The notes beneath the pieces were generated by a model that was not told where the DNA came from, made no database searches, and saw only the letters and a list, made by a program, of their open reading frames with translations. A stretch of 64,000 nt of DNA from Calothrix sp. PCC 7716 (GTDB lineage: Bacteria; Cyanobacteriota; Cyanobacteriia; Cyanobacteriales; Nostocaceae): the NCBI RefSeq assembly GCF_019977735.1, contig NZ_AP025018.1:10854580-10918579 (forward strand). The letters run 5' to 3'. The translations under genes were made by a program, and so were the position numbers. Shown here piece by piece: positions 6,882 through 14,701 of the stretch (its first letter is position 1; the number at the start of each line of letters is the position of its first letter).

Positions 6882-9575
6882 ATGTTGAACTCTTCCAATT
6901 TGCTTGCACTCGTACATGAAGCAGCTAGCGAAACCACATCACATATCAGCTTGGAAGAGTTAGCGTTTATGACTCCTGAACTCACGCGCGTTATAGCTGC
7001 AAACATATGCACTACTCCAGAAATTTTATTTTCACTCAGCACTAGTAAAGATTATGAGACGCGCAAAGCTGTAGCTAGTAACCCCAATACTCCCACAGAA
7101 ATATTGTTTCAATTAGGGATAGAATTTCCATACGAGTTGCTCGAAAATCCAGTATTCTCACTGTTGTTACTAGAAAACCCGCTCTTTTTTCAAGAATTAC
7201 CCGAAGATACTCAAGCTAGTTTACTTAAATTAAAAGTTATTCCAGATACATATTTACAGTGGGCATTAAGTTATAGGCGCCCGAAAACCATGTTTGCTGC
7301 GGCAATGAATCCGAAATTAACTAGAGATGAATTATGTAAGTTGATATACGAAGCAGGTAGTAACTGGTTAACTTCACAAGTACCAAATGTCGCCAAGTTA
7401 CATGTCAACTGGATAGGGGAAATGAAAGCAGGATGGCAAGAAGCAGCTTTTACGGTAGTTCAAAAACACCAGTTGGTCAAAGATAATATCCTTCACGATG
7501 AAGCATCTGAATATAGATTGTGGCAACTCGGCATTATTCCCCAAGCTTTTTTGATGGGATTACATCGTAATACGTTAGTACAAATTGCCCGTAACCCTGA
7601 TACTGCCCAAGAAATTCTCGAAGTGCTGTTAAAACCAAAAACAGCGACTAAAAAAATGCGTGTAGCAATTGCTAATAATTTAAATACTCCCGTTCATCTT
7701 TTAGAACAGCTTGCGGGTGATGATGATGCGTGGGTACGTCAAACTGTTTTCCAAAATCCCAGTACCCCAAATGCTATCTATAAATTATTTTACGAGTACG
7801 AAGCCGCAATTCAAAATCCTGATACGAATGGCGCCACTTTAAGCGAAATTGTAAAACGTGACTGGGAGTATACGCGAACGGGTGTTGCATCTCATCCAAA
7901 CACCCCTCGCGAAATATTAGTAAAACTTGCCTATAACAAATCATGGAAAGTTCGTGCGGCAGTTGCCAGTAACAAAAGCGTTCCTACAGAAGTGTTGGAA
8001 ATACTTATAGAAGATAAACGCTTAGGAGTTTGTAATGCAGTGGTGCGTAACCCCATAACTCCAGGATGGCTATTAGTAAGAATGCTGAACAATTACAAAT
8101 GCTACCAGCGTCAAGATATTGCCAAGCACCCTAATGCGACACCAGCAATTTTAGAACTACTCGCACGGGATGCAGATTGTTATGTACGTGTAGAAGTAAT
8201 TAAAAATCCCAATACCTCAATTGAACTACTAACGTATTTGGCAAACGATAAAGATTTTTACGTTCGTAATAATGTTGCAGCAAGTTCTAGAGCATCAGAA
8301 ACCTTACTAGCAGAGTTAGCTAACGATGATGAATATATGGTGCGTCAACATGTAGCGTACAATCTTAAAACCCCAATTGAGATTTTGAGAAAATTGGCAA
8401 CCGATGAAGATAATAACGTTCGCTGTGCAGTTGCCGAAAATCCCAACACCCCTGATGATGTGTTAACGCACTTAGAAAAAGATCAAGTCGATTGGGTAAA
8501 AGCTAGGGCAATAATATTTCGTCAAACAAAATCACTCACCCTACACTCCAATTCTTCAACTTGCCAAAATAACACTTCAATTGCCGCAAATCCTAATACC
8601 CCTATCGAAATTTTACTCGAACTGGCGCCGAGCGATAGCTACCAAGTGTATTTACTATCGATTCAAAATATATGTCGGCAAATGACAACACACTCAGATA
8701 TCCCTGCGTATCTTCTAGAAAAATGTGCCACAATCAACACACTTGAAATGCAAATTGCTTTAGCACGACATCCAAATATACCCGAATCTATCGCATCAAA
8801 ATTTGCATCAAGTCAATCAGTACGCTTGCGTCGATTAGTAGCGCGAAACCCTAATCTACCACGAGAAGTGCGAGAAAAACTCTTGCAGGATAAAAACCAA
8901 GATGTGCGATCTTCAGCACTCGTTGGGTTACTCGAAACAAGAAATCATCCACACACCGAGTTTTTACAGCAGTTTTTACAGCAATGGCAAGCAGTGCAAA
9001 ATCTGAATGCATCAACTCAACTACTCATAGAACAAGCACAAAGTCAATGGGTAACAATTAAAGAAGCTGTAGCACTTAACACAACTTCAGCAATGATTGT
9101 CTTTGACACTTCTGAAAAGCAAGACAAATTAAATCACAGCAAAAGCAACGCTCCCGTCACCTTGCTAGAAAAGTTAGCAACAGACGAACATATCTCTGTA
9201 AAATTAGCAGTTGCCAAAAACTCCAACACTCCAGCAAACGTACTAAAAATGCTTGCCAATAACCCCAAATCAAATAACCTAACACACCTTGCAGCAGTAA
9301 AATCTCTAATTCAACATTACCCAGAGCAATGCCAACCATATATAGAAAAATTTATTACTACTACCTCTTACCCTTCACTCTCAAACTTTTTTATATTACT
9401 ACACCATCAGGTGCCAAGCGATCTACTAGTAAAACACCATCGCTCATCATCTTGGTTAGAAAGATACGCTGTAGCAACAAACCCCAACACACCGCAACAC
9501 ATCCGCAAACTCTTAACAGAAGACGCAAATCGTATCGTGCGTGCAGCAGCAAAAGCGAATTTAAGTGCTGAGTAG
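6882..9575 (+). CDS. Large LRV repeat protein
   Basis: A protein of about 897 residues and the largest LRV paralogue of the cluster. I chose the ATG at 6882 (MLNSSNLLALVHEA); a TTG at 6876 is in frame two codons earlier. The N-terminal module is shared with the other two proteins (TRKAVASNPNTPTEIL, EFPYELL, LLLLENPLFF), followed by DTYLQWALSYRR. More than twenty LRV units follow, with several irregular stretches (about residues 150-260 and 560-640). No catalytic motif, signal peptide or membrane segment is seen, so a large binding solenoid is likely. Its stop at 9573-9575 runs straight into a heptamer-repeat hairpin shared with the convergent queF gene. Confidence 0.85.
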   Translation: MLNSSNLLALVHEAASETTSHISLEELAFMTPELTRVIAANICTTPEILFSLSTSKDYETRKAVASNPNTPTEILFQLGIEFPYELLENPVFSLLLLENPLFFQELPEDTQASLLKLKVIPDTYLQWALSYRRPKTMFAAAMNPKLTRDELCKLIYEAGSNWLTSQVPNVAKLHVNWIGEMKAGWQEAAFTVVQKHQLVKDNILHDEASEYRLWQLGIIPQAFLMGLHRNTLVQIARNPDTAQEILEVLLKPKTATKKMRVAIANNLNTPVHLLEQLAGDDDAWVRQTVFQNPSTPNAIYKLFYEYEAAIQNPDTNGATLSEIVKRDWEYTRTGVASHPNTPREILVKLAYNKSWKVRAAVASNKSVPTEVLEILIEDKRLGVCNAVVRNPITPGWLLVRMLNNYKCYQRQDIAKHPNATPAILELLARDADCYVRVEVIKNPNTSIELLTYLANDKDFYVRNNVAASSRASETLLAELANDDEYMVRQHVAYNLKTPIEILRKLATDEDNNVRCAVAENPNTPDDVLTHLEKDQVDWVKARAIIFRQTKSLTLHSNSSTCQNNTSIAANPNTPIEILLELAPSDSYQVYLLSIQNICRQMTTHSDIPAYLLEKCATINTLEMQIALARHPNIPESIASKFASSQSVRLRRLVARNPNLPREVREKLLQDKNQDVRSSALVGLLETRNHPHTEFLQQFLQQWQAVQNLNASTQLLIEQAQSQWVTIKEAVALNTTSAMIVFDTSEKQDKLNHSKSNAPVTLLEKLATDEHISVKLAVAKNSNTPANVLKMLANNPKSNNLTHLAAVKSLIQHYPEQCQPYIEKFITTTSYPSLSNFFILLHHQVPSDLLVKHHRSSSWLERYAVATNPNTPQHIRKLLTEDANRIVRAAAKANLSAE

Positions 9576-9577
9576 AA

Positions 9578-9627
9578 AGTGCTGAGTGCTGAGTGGTAAC
9601 TCATTACTCTACTCAGCACTCAGCACT
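9578..9627. terminator. Heptamer-repeat hairpin between convergent genes
   Basis: The arms AGTGCTGAGTGCTGAGT (9578-9594) and ACTCAGCACTCAGCACT (9611-9627) are perfect complements, 17 bp each, around a 16-base loop. The hairpin is made of short tandem GTGCTGA repeats. It sits between the ends of the LRV gene and queF and could end transcription in both directions. More heptamers of the same type lie near 10100 and 37550. Confidence 0.6.
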
Positions 9628-9636
9628 CAGCACTCC

Positions 9637-10062
9637 TCACTTTGTATGTTTGACTTCAACAACCGTATGAACATTACCACGTGGAGTAAAATCAGCTTTA
9701 ACAGTTACTTCCAAAGGGTCACAAGCAGCAACAAAATCATCAAGAATTAAATTTGCCGACTCCTCGTGAGAAATATACCTATCGCGATAACTATTTATAT
9801 AGAGTTTCAGCGCTTTCAACTCCACCACCCTAGCATCAGGAATATAGCTAATATAAATAGTGGCAAAATCAGGATAGCCAGAAAACGGACACTTACAAGT
9901 AAATTCCGGCAAAGTAATATTAATATTATACCGTCTACCTACACGCGGATTCGGGAACGTAATTAACTGACCCTCAGCAATTTCACGCTCACCATATTTT
10001 ACAGATTGAGTTGGCGCCTCTTCAATAGACTGTGTTGTTATCTCAGGTGATAAGTTACTCAT
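9637..10062 (-). CDS. queF: NADPH-dependent 7-cyano-7-deazaguanine reductase
   Basis: A 141-residue protein of the short, type I QueF class. It reduces preQ0 to preQ1 with NADPH in queuosine synthesis for tRNA, in the cytoplasm. The motif CPFSGYPDFA supplies the catalytic Cys that forms the thioimide with preQ0 together with the following Asp. VELKALKLY is the QueF substrate-binding signature, and the later SHEESAN region matches the family. Length fits type I enzymes. The start at 10062 (MSNLSPEI) is supported by conserved content beginning about 25 residues later. The gene converges with the large LRV gene and is unrelated to it functionally. Confidence 0.93.
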   Translation of the reverse strand: MSNLSPEITTQSIEEAPTQSVKYGEREIAEGQLITFPNPRVGRRYNINITLPEFTCKCPFSGYPDFATIYISYIPDARVVELKALKLYINSYRDRYISHEESANLILDDFVAACDPLEVTVKADFTPRGNVHTVVEVKHTK

Positions 10063-10114
10063 ACTAAATACTGTTTAACATAATTTAATATAATAACTCA
10101 GAACTCAGCACTCA

Positions 10115-10525
10115 TCACTCATAAACGTCTTCTTGTTCCCAGTCAGGACAGGTTGAATCTTCTACACCACTGGGATGCATCCCACAAACTAATAAAGTAC
10201 CACCATACGCATACCCATGATAATGCTTACAACCTATACACGCTGTATTTTTCTCTGTTGTTGCATCTACTGAATATGGAAACGCTGGGTCAAAATTATC
10301 ACTTGGTATATCATCCAATTCCCAATAAATTTCTGAAAGCGGTTCAACAATATCTTGCAAGTACTGGTCAACCTCTGTAGCGATACTGTTGTGTACCTGC
10401 TCACTCAACTCTTCAGTAAATTCAAAAAATGTATCTACCACTTCTGTCATTCCTATAAAGAAACGCTCTACTTCGTCAGTCAGTGTTTCCATTAGTTGCC
10501 ACAAGTCTTTCTGCCAATTTTCCAT
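10115..10525 (-). CDS. Conserved hypothetical protein with C-terminal Cys/His motif
   Basis: A 136-residue acidic protein. The N-terminal two thirds is helical and Glu-rich (TDEVERFFIGMTEVVDTFFE), probably a coiled coil. The last 45 residues contain CIGCKHYHG, then LVCGMHPSG, then STCPDWE. The four Cys and nearby His residues could bind a metal or an Fe-S cluster. I recognise this C-terminal pattern as common in cyanobacterial hypothetical proteins but cannot assign a function. It lies upstream of queF on the same strand, separated by 52 bases of repeat-like sequence, so co-transcription is possible. Confidence 0.7.
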   Translation of the reverse strand: MENWQKDLWQLMETLTDEVERFFIGMTEVVDTFFEFTEELSEQVHNSIATEVDQYLQDIVEPLSEIYWELDDIPSDNFDPAFPYSVDATTEKNTACIGCKHYHGYAYGGTLLVCGMHPSGVEDSTCPDWEQEDVYE

Positions 10526-10701
10526 AGAATTTCAAGTCCTCACCGACTCAATAGCGGAAAAAATAGTATTGTTTGTCTAAATAGTAATTCTACAGACTAT
10601 TTCAACACCAATACAACACTATTACAACACTGCTTTTAAATTCGAGCATGAGGATTACAACCAAATATTTGTATCAAAATACACTTCATATCTTGAACAA
10701 T

Positions 10702-11097
10702 TTACTGTTCACGCTGTAAACGCCGCAATTCCTCTTGCATTTGCTTAACTTGGTCACGTAGATTATCGACTTCTTCCACAGGCGCCTCTTTCGCAGAAGA
10801 TTGAGTTTGAGTTACTTCTTCATCTTCTTCTAAAATTTCTATTCGCCGGGGTTCATTGGTCGAGGTACCCGACTCTTTTGTAGAAGCCTGTTCTTGCTGG
10901 GCTTGCTTCATCATATCTTCGACAAAGCGACGACCTTCTTCGGTAGTCATTTCGCCGCGTGCTACCATTTCATCTGCCAGCTTTTGAACTTGCGAGCGCA
11001 ATTCTGAAAGTTTTCCACCTGCTTTTTCACCTGCGTAAGAAGCTAGTCCCACACCCAGATAAAAAGCTTTTTGTACTAAGTCTCCAAAACCAGCCAT
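10702..11097 (-). CDS. Phasin-like / granule-associated coiled-coil protein
   Basis: A 131-residue protein. Residues 1-70 are an amphipathic helical segment starting MAGFGDLVQKAFYLGVGLAS, followed by EMVARGEMTTEEGRRFVEDM, a pattern seen in phasin-like proteins that coat storage granules or membranes. The middle is acidic and disordered (EILEEDEEVTQTQ), and the C-terminus is a coiled coil (LRDQVKQMQEELRRLQREQ). The family is frequent in cyanobacteria, where its partner is not settled. The downstream gap to the next minus-strand gene is 176 bases with nothing clear. The start is unambiguous at 11097. Confidence 0.65.
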   Translation of the reverse strand: MAGFGDLVQKAFYLGVGLASYAGEKAGGKLSELRSQVQKLADEMVARGEMTTEEGRRFVEDMMKQAQQEQASTKESGTSTNEPRRIEILEEDEEVTQTQSSAKEAPVEEVDNLRDQVKQMQEELRRLQREQ

Positions 11098-11304
11098 TAC
11101 TGACTTTTATCTTTGTATTTAATATAAAATTTTCTTTGGGGACCGGGGTCTACGCCTACTACAAGCATCCCGTATTGCTGCTATCTTCCGATCCTGACAA
11201 AATTTAGGCGTTGCGGTTGCATAGTCCCAGTCTTATCATAACTATAGCATTAAATTTCAAATAATTTCAAATGATTTCAAATAATTTATTTGTACAAAAA
11301 TTAT

Positions 11305-11571
11305 TTATTCTACTACAAGGCGCCATTCATATAGTTGGTAGTCAACGCAGCCGTTTTTAATTAAGGGGTCTTCGGCAACAATAGCTTGGGCTTGTTCCAT
11401 CGACTCTGCCTCAAAAATCATCATTCCCCCACCTTTTTTAGCCCAATATCCACTTTTTGCTTTGTGTCCACGTGCAATAAGTTCACGAACATATGTATGG
11501 TGAGCAGGTACATATTGGTCAAAAGTTGACTTATCAACCTTACCTTCTTCTATCTTGACAAAAATCGGCAT
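11305..11571 (-). CDS. YciI-like protein
   Basis: The most likely start is the ATG at 11571, giving an 88-residue protein beginning MPIFVKIEEGKVDKSTFDQY; the frame stays open upstream to 11637, but that extension is basic and unlike the family. The HHTYVRELIARGHKAKSGYW segment and the C-terminal AQAIVAEDPLIKNG match the YciI-like ferredoxin-like fold, with its conserved His and the DPL/DPF loop. YciI proteins are small dimers of mostly unknown role. A second YciI protein is at 25993. About 190 bases of AT-rich sequence separate this gene from the phasin-like gene upstream of it. Confidence 0.75.
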   Translation of the reverse strand: MPIFVKIEEGKVDKSTFDQYVPAHHTYVRELIARGHKAKSGYWAKKGGGMMIFEAESMEQAQAIVAEDPLIKNGCVDYQLYEWRLVVE

Positions 11572-11762
11572 ATACTTTGTCCTAAATCTAATCCTATATA
11601 ACGTACCAACAGATATCTTAGTAAAGCGTGCCAACACATTTCATAGTAAATGCGTACTCATGAATATCCCCCTAGGCCTGTAAGGGCGTGTTAACAGACA
11701 TCCTAAAACGTAACTAAATATCTCGTAAACCCGCCCATACCAACAAACCCGCCCCACACAAC

Positions 11763-12299
11763 ATGCATAGCTACTATATCGCCCTGATACCGCCAAATTA
11801 CATCCTAGAGCATGTAAACCAAGTCATGCAGTACTTTGCTGACAACTACAACAGTCGTGGCGCCTTAAGGTCTCCACCTCATATCACCTTACAACCTCCA
11901 TTTAAATGGGATGAAGCCAACATTACCAAGTTGGAACAGCATCTAACAAATTTCGCATCCAGCCGAACGCCCGTACCTGTAACATTAAACCAATACGGCG
12001 CCTTTCCACCGCGCGTTATATATATAGATGTAATTAACACTCCAGAGTTGATAGCGCTGCAATCAGATTTAATCACTTATATGGAGTCGATAGGTATTTG
12101 TGACCCAAGCACCAAAACTCGACCTTTTGTACCACATATGACAGTAGCATATCGGGATTTGACGAAACAAAACTTTAAGGTAGCTTGGCAAGAATTTGAG
12201 CATCGTCAGGTAAATTTTGAATTTGGTGCCGATAATATTTGTTTACTACTGCACGATGGCCAGCGTTGGAACGTTTTATCAAAATTCCAATTTAGTTAA
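11763..12299 (+). CDS. 2'-5' RNA ligase family / 2H phosphoesterase
   Basis: A 178-residue protein with the two HxT/S motifs that define the 2H phosphoesterase superfamily: PPHITLQPPFKW at about residue 40 and VPHMTVAYR at about residue 125. The two His and two Thr form the active site, which acts on 2',3'-cyclic phosphates or 2'-5' linkages in RNA. Length agrees with the ThpR/LigT-type family. The natural substrate in cyanobacteria is unknown. The start at 11763 (MHSYYIALIPP) places the expected first strand at the N-terminus. The gene stands alone, divergent from the YciI-like gene, separated by 190 bases with no clear element. Confidence 0.85.
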   Translation: MHSYYIALIPPNYILEHVNQVMQYFADNYNSRGALRSPPHITLQPPFKWDEANITKLEQHLTNFASSRTPVPVTLNQYGAFPPRVIYIDVINTPELIALQSDLITYMESIGICDPSTKTRPFVPHMTVAYRDLTKQNFKVAWQEFEHRQVNFEFGADNICLLLHDGQRWNVLSKFQFS

Positions 12300-12435
12300 A
12301 TTTATCCGTAAATATATACATATAGGTTGTAGTGATTGATATCAAAATTCATACAACAGGAAGTTGATTAATAAAAACTTCTATCTAAAGTAAGAATTTA
12401 TTCGTTCACATTATTATAATTATTGTAAAAATATC

Positions 12436-12693
12436 ATGTTAGATTCAGTAAGACCATCAATGCAAGAATCCGCGACCGATTCTAATACAAAAAAGGTTGC
12501 TATTAAAAATTGGAAAACTACAGCTATCGGTTGTGTATTATGTTGTAGTGGCTTTGTGGCATTTTCACCAAGCACTTTCGGTGGAGAACAGGCGCCTTTA
12601 GTTCAAGTATGTAAATATATTACTTCAGGAGGATTAGCAGTTCTAGGTATAAGTGCCAAAGATTTTAATGTTACTGGTAAAGATAAAGAGTAA
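12436..12693 (+). CDS. Small membrane protein, holin-like (copy 1)
   Basis: An 85-residue protein. After a polar N-terminus of about 25 residues comes NWKTTAIGCVLCCSGFVAF, a hydrophobic segment, then a Gly-Gly-Glu turn, and a second weakly hydrophobic stretch ending GLAVLGISAKDFNVTG. The pattern of one or two short membrane segments ending in AKDxNVTG resembles small phage-type holin or membrane proteins, but no lysis gene is nearby. A close paralogue follows at 12838, so the pair is a tandem duplication. Function is unknown. Confidence 0.6.
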   Translation: MLDSVRPSMQESATDSNTKKVAIKNWKTTAIGCVLCCSGFVAFSPSTFGGEQAPLVQVCKYITSGGLAVLGISAKDFNVTGKDKE

Positions 12694-12780
12694 TTAAACG
12701 TAAAACTTATATTTAGAAATAATTTTAAGGCATTGTATTAAAACCTATTTTATATCGTAAGTAGATATATTATTAATTTT

Positions 12781-12817
12781 AGAAACCGGGTTTATTGTTA
12801 AAAACCCGGTTTATTTC
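12781..12817. repeat. Degenerate AGAAACCGGGTTT inverted pair
   Basis: AGAAACCGGGTTTA is followed closely by AAACCCGGTTTATTTCT, a shortened and diverged version of the pair at 5262-5327. It lies between the two tandem small membrane protein genes. Confidence 0.6.
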
Positions 12818-12837
12818 TAATATTGGGAGCAACAATT

Positions 12838-13104
12838 ATGTCAGACCCAACTAAGCCAACAGTGTCAGAAGATTCTACTCAGACTTCAACAAATGTTGCA
12901 AAAAATGCAGTAGTCAAAAACTGGAAAACAACCTCTGTTGGTATAGTGCTTGCAATAACTGGCTTTATCGCATTCTCACCCAAGAATTTTGGTGGAGACC
13001 AAGCAATTATTGTAGAACTCTCAAAGTACATACATATGGGAGGACTAGCTGCACTTGGTATTGTTGCTAAAGACTATAACGTTTCGGGTGGGAGTAGAAA
13101 TTAG
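12838..13104 (+). CDS. Small membrane protein, holin-like (copy 2)
   Basis: An 88-residue paralogue of the preceding gene. The start is the ATG at 12838 (MSDPTKPTVSEDS); a TTG 15 bases earlier is less likely. NWKTTSVGIVLAITGFIAF, the FGGDQ turn and GLAALGIVAKDYNVSG align without gaps to copy 1, while the polar N-terminal 25 residues differ. Conservation of the core with a free N-terminus suggests both copies are functional. The role is unknown. The lasso cluster starts about 570 bases downstream, and I see no reason to include these genes in it. Confidence 0.6.
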   Translation: MSDPTKPTVSEDSTQTSTNVAKNAVVKNWKTTSVGIVLAITGFIAFSPKNFGGDQAIIVELSKYIHMGGLAALGIVAKDYNVSGGSRN

Positions 13105-13676
13105 TACAATAAGGCAAAAGCAAAAATAAGCTTGTTTAACTGCATTACCTTTGAAAGGTATTACGACAAGAGAATAGCCTGCTCCCGGCAGGCTAAATAT
13201 ACTTAAGCCTGTGAGCTTATTGCAAAATTGGGATGTTCCCGTTTTTGGGCATTTCGATTTCAAGTAAATTTTTCTACGTTTGTATTATTTTAATAATAAT
13301 TTTATAATAAGTTACAGACAAAAGTTACAGATAAACACCTAGGAACAATAATCTATAGGCACTTGGTAATATTTAGGTACTGTGACAAATAAAAATTTTG
13401 TGTATAGTTTGATTTTTAATTGTATCAGTAGTTTTTCTAGTCTATAATGTGATATTATTAACAAAGATAAAATTTGAAAAGCTTAGTCTTAATGCTTTTT
13501 AGGGTCTTTTACCAATAGCAGCGCTTTAAATCAGTCTTTGTAACTAAGCTACAGAGGTGAGAAGTAAGAAAAACTGAGTGGCGCCGTTCAAAAAGCTTTT
13601 TGAAGACAGTTAAAGTTTAACTACTATAGCTGTAAAGAAAATAAGTTTCGCAAACCTTAGTAAATATTGGTTCAAA
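13105..13676. other. 572-base leader region of the lasso cluster
   Basis: The first 150 bases hold a short hairpin, AGCCTGCTCCCGGCAGGCT (about 13177-13195), possibly a terminator for the small membrane protein gene. The rest is AT-rich and contains a sigma70-like promoter candidate (13420-13448), then about 230 bases of untranslated leader before the first lasso gene. No tRNA or known riboswitch was recognised. Confidence 0.5.
13420..13448 (+). promoter_or_regulatory. Candidate sigma70-type promoter for the lasso operon
   Basis: TTGTAT (13420-13425), a 17-base spacer, and a perfect TATAAT (13443-13448). It lies about 230 bases upstream of the B2 gene, implying a long leader. It was picked by eye in AT-rich sequence, so chance is possible. 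Confidence 0.4.
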
Positions 13677-14150
13677 ATGAAGTGGTTTAAGTCACTGCAT
13701 CGTAAAACAATGAACTTAATTTGTCTTTCCCAGCAAGAGCGTTTGCTTTTGGTACAAGCGTTTATTTTGCTGCCTACAATTGCATTTTCTTTACAAATAT
13801 GGGGAATGCAACGAACGCAGACAGTGCTTTTTGACCTAAGCGCTAAAACACTATTATCAATGCCATCTTCATCAGAAGTGCAACATCAAATTAAACAAAC
13901 AGCATTTCTAGTGGAAAAAGCCGCACACCACAGTCGTTTATGGTCAAATTGTCTTAGAAAATCTTTAGTTTTATGGTTCTTGCTACGTCGTCGAGGTGTA
14001 ATTAGTGAATTAAGAATAGGAGTACGGCGAGAGAATGCAAAATTTCAGGCACACGCATGGGTAGAATATCAAGGCATAGTTCTGAATGACCTGCCAAATG
14101 TGCGCGATCAGTTTGTGATGTTTGAAAGTTCCATTGAAGCAATAAACTGA
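13677..14150 (+). CDS. Lasso peptide leader peptidase, B2 protein
   Basis: A 157-residue protein of the lasso peptide B2 family (transglutaminase-like cysteine protease). It cuts the leader from the precursor. The predicted catalytic residues are visible: Cys92 in NCLRKSLVLWFLLRRRG, His126 in QAHAWVEYQG and Asp138 in LNDLPN. The N-terminal hydrophobic LVQAFILLPTIAF segment is normal for the family. Length (about 140-160) fits a stand-alone B2, with its partner RRE encoded separately by the next gene. It is the first gene of the cluster; the 199 bases before B1 contain no further gene. Confidence 0.9.
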   Translation: MKWFKSLHRKTMNLICLSQQERLLLVQAFILLPTIAFSLQIWGMQRTQTVLFDLSAKTLLSMPSSSEVQHQIKQTAFLVEKAAHHSRLWSNCLRKSLVLWFLLRRRGVISELRIGVRRENAKFQAHAWVEYQGIVLNDLPNVRDQFVMFESSIEAIN

Positions 14151-14349
14151 AACATTCGCTTATGCTAATTATCTTTCTTCGCAAATTAAACTTATATGGA
14201 TAATGTAGTAATTAGTTTGAAAATAATCCGGATGAAAAAGTGTACAATTGTAGATTATTTTATAAATGAGCTACAGTTTTAGCGGCTAGACTTGTGGATT
14301 TGAATTCAGGATGAGCTTGCTTGAGCAGCTTTAATAAAAACAGAGTAAA

Positions 14350-14676
14350 ATGAAAGAGATGGAACAAAAATACCGTCAGTTCACAATAGATGACAGTTTT
14401 CTAAAAACAGCTAGCTTCAAGCTAGTAGATGATATCCTTTTTAGCAATGTTGGAAATGAAGGAGTTTTATTGCATCTGAAATTAAGTGAGTATTACAGTT
14501 TGAATGAAACTTGCTTACCTTTTTGGGAAGCCTTGCAAAATCATCAACCTTTTGAGCCTGTAATTGAAAAAATGATTAGTGAATACGACGTTGAGCGAAC
14601 ACAAGTAATTTGTGATTTAAAAGCTTTCTTAACAGATTTGTTCAAGCTTGGACTATTATCGGAAATTTCTAATTAG
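14350..14676 (+). CDS. Lasso peptide RRE / PqqD-like B1 protein
   Basis: A 108-residue PqqD-like RiPP recognition element. It binds the leader peptide and presents it to the B2 protease and the cyclase. The wing and helices are recognisable: GVLLHLKLSEYYSLNETCLPFWEAL, then VIEKMISEYDVERTQVICDLKAFLTDLFKLGLL, the usual pattern of a Tyr-rich beta segment followed by helices and a final GLL. It lies 25 bases before the cyclase gene. The start at 14350 (MKEMEQKY) follows purine-rich sequence; a second ATG at 14359 (MEQKY) is also possible. Confidence 0.88.
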   Translation: MKEMEQKYRQFTIDDSFLKTASFKLVDDILFSNVGNEGVLLHLKLSEYYSLNETCLPFWEALQNHQPFEPVIEKMISEYDVERTQVICDLKAFLTDLFKLGLLSEISN

Positions 14677-14701
14677 GTATTGAGTTAAAGAAGTTGGGTC
14701 A

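Noticed and set aside
12436-13104. The two small membrane proteins as part of the lasso cluster or as lasso precursors
   Set aside because: They lack a leader motif and a Gly-start core with Asp/Glu at 7-9, and they are separated from the cluster by 570 bases with a separate promoter candidate.
13105-13676. tRNA or structured regulatory RNA in the lasso leader
   Set aside because: No cloverleaf or known riboswitch pattern could be folded by eye; only a short hairpin near 13177 is present.
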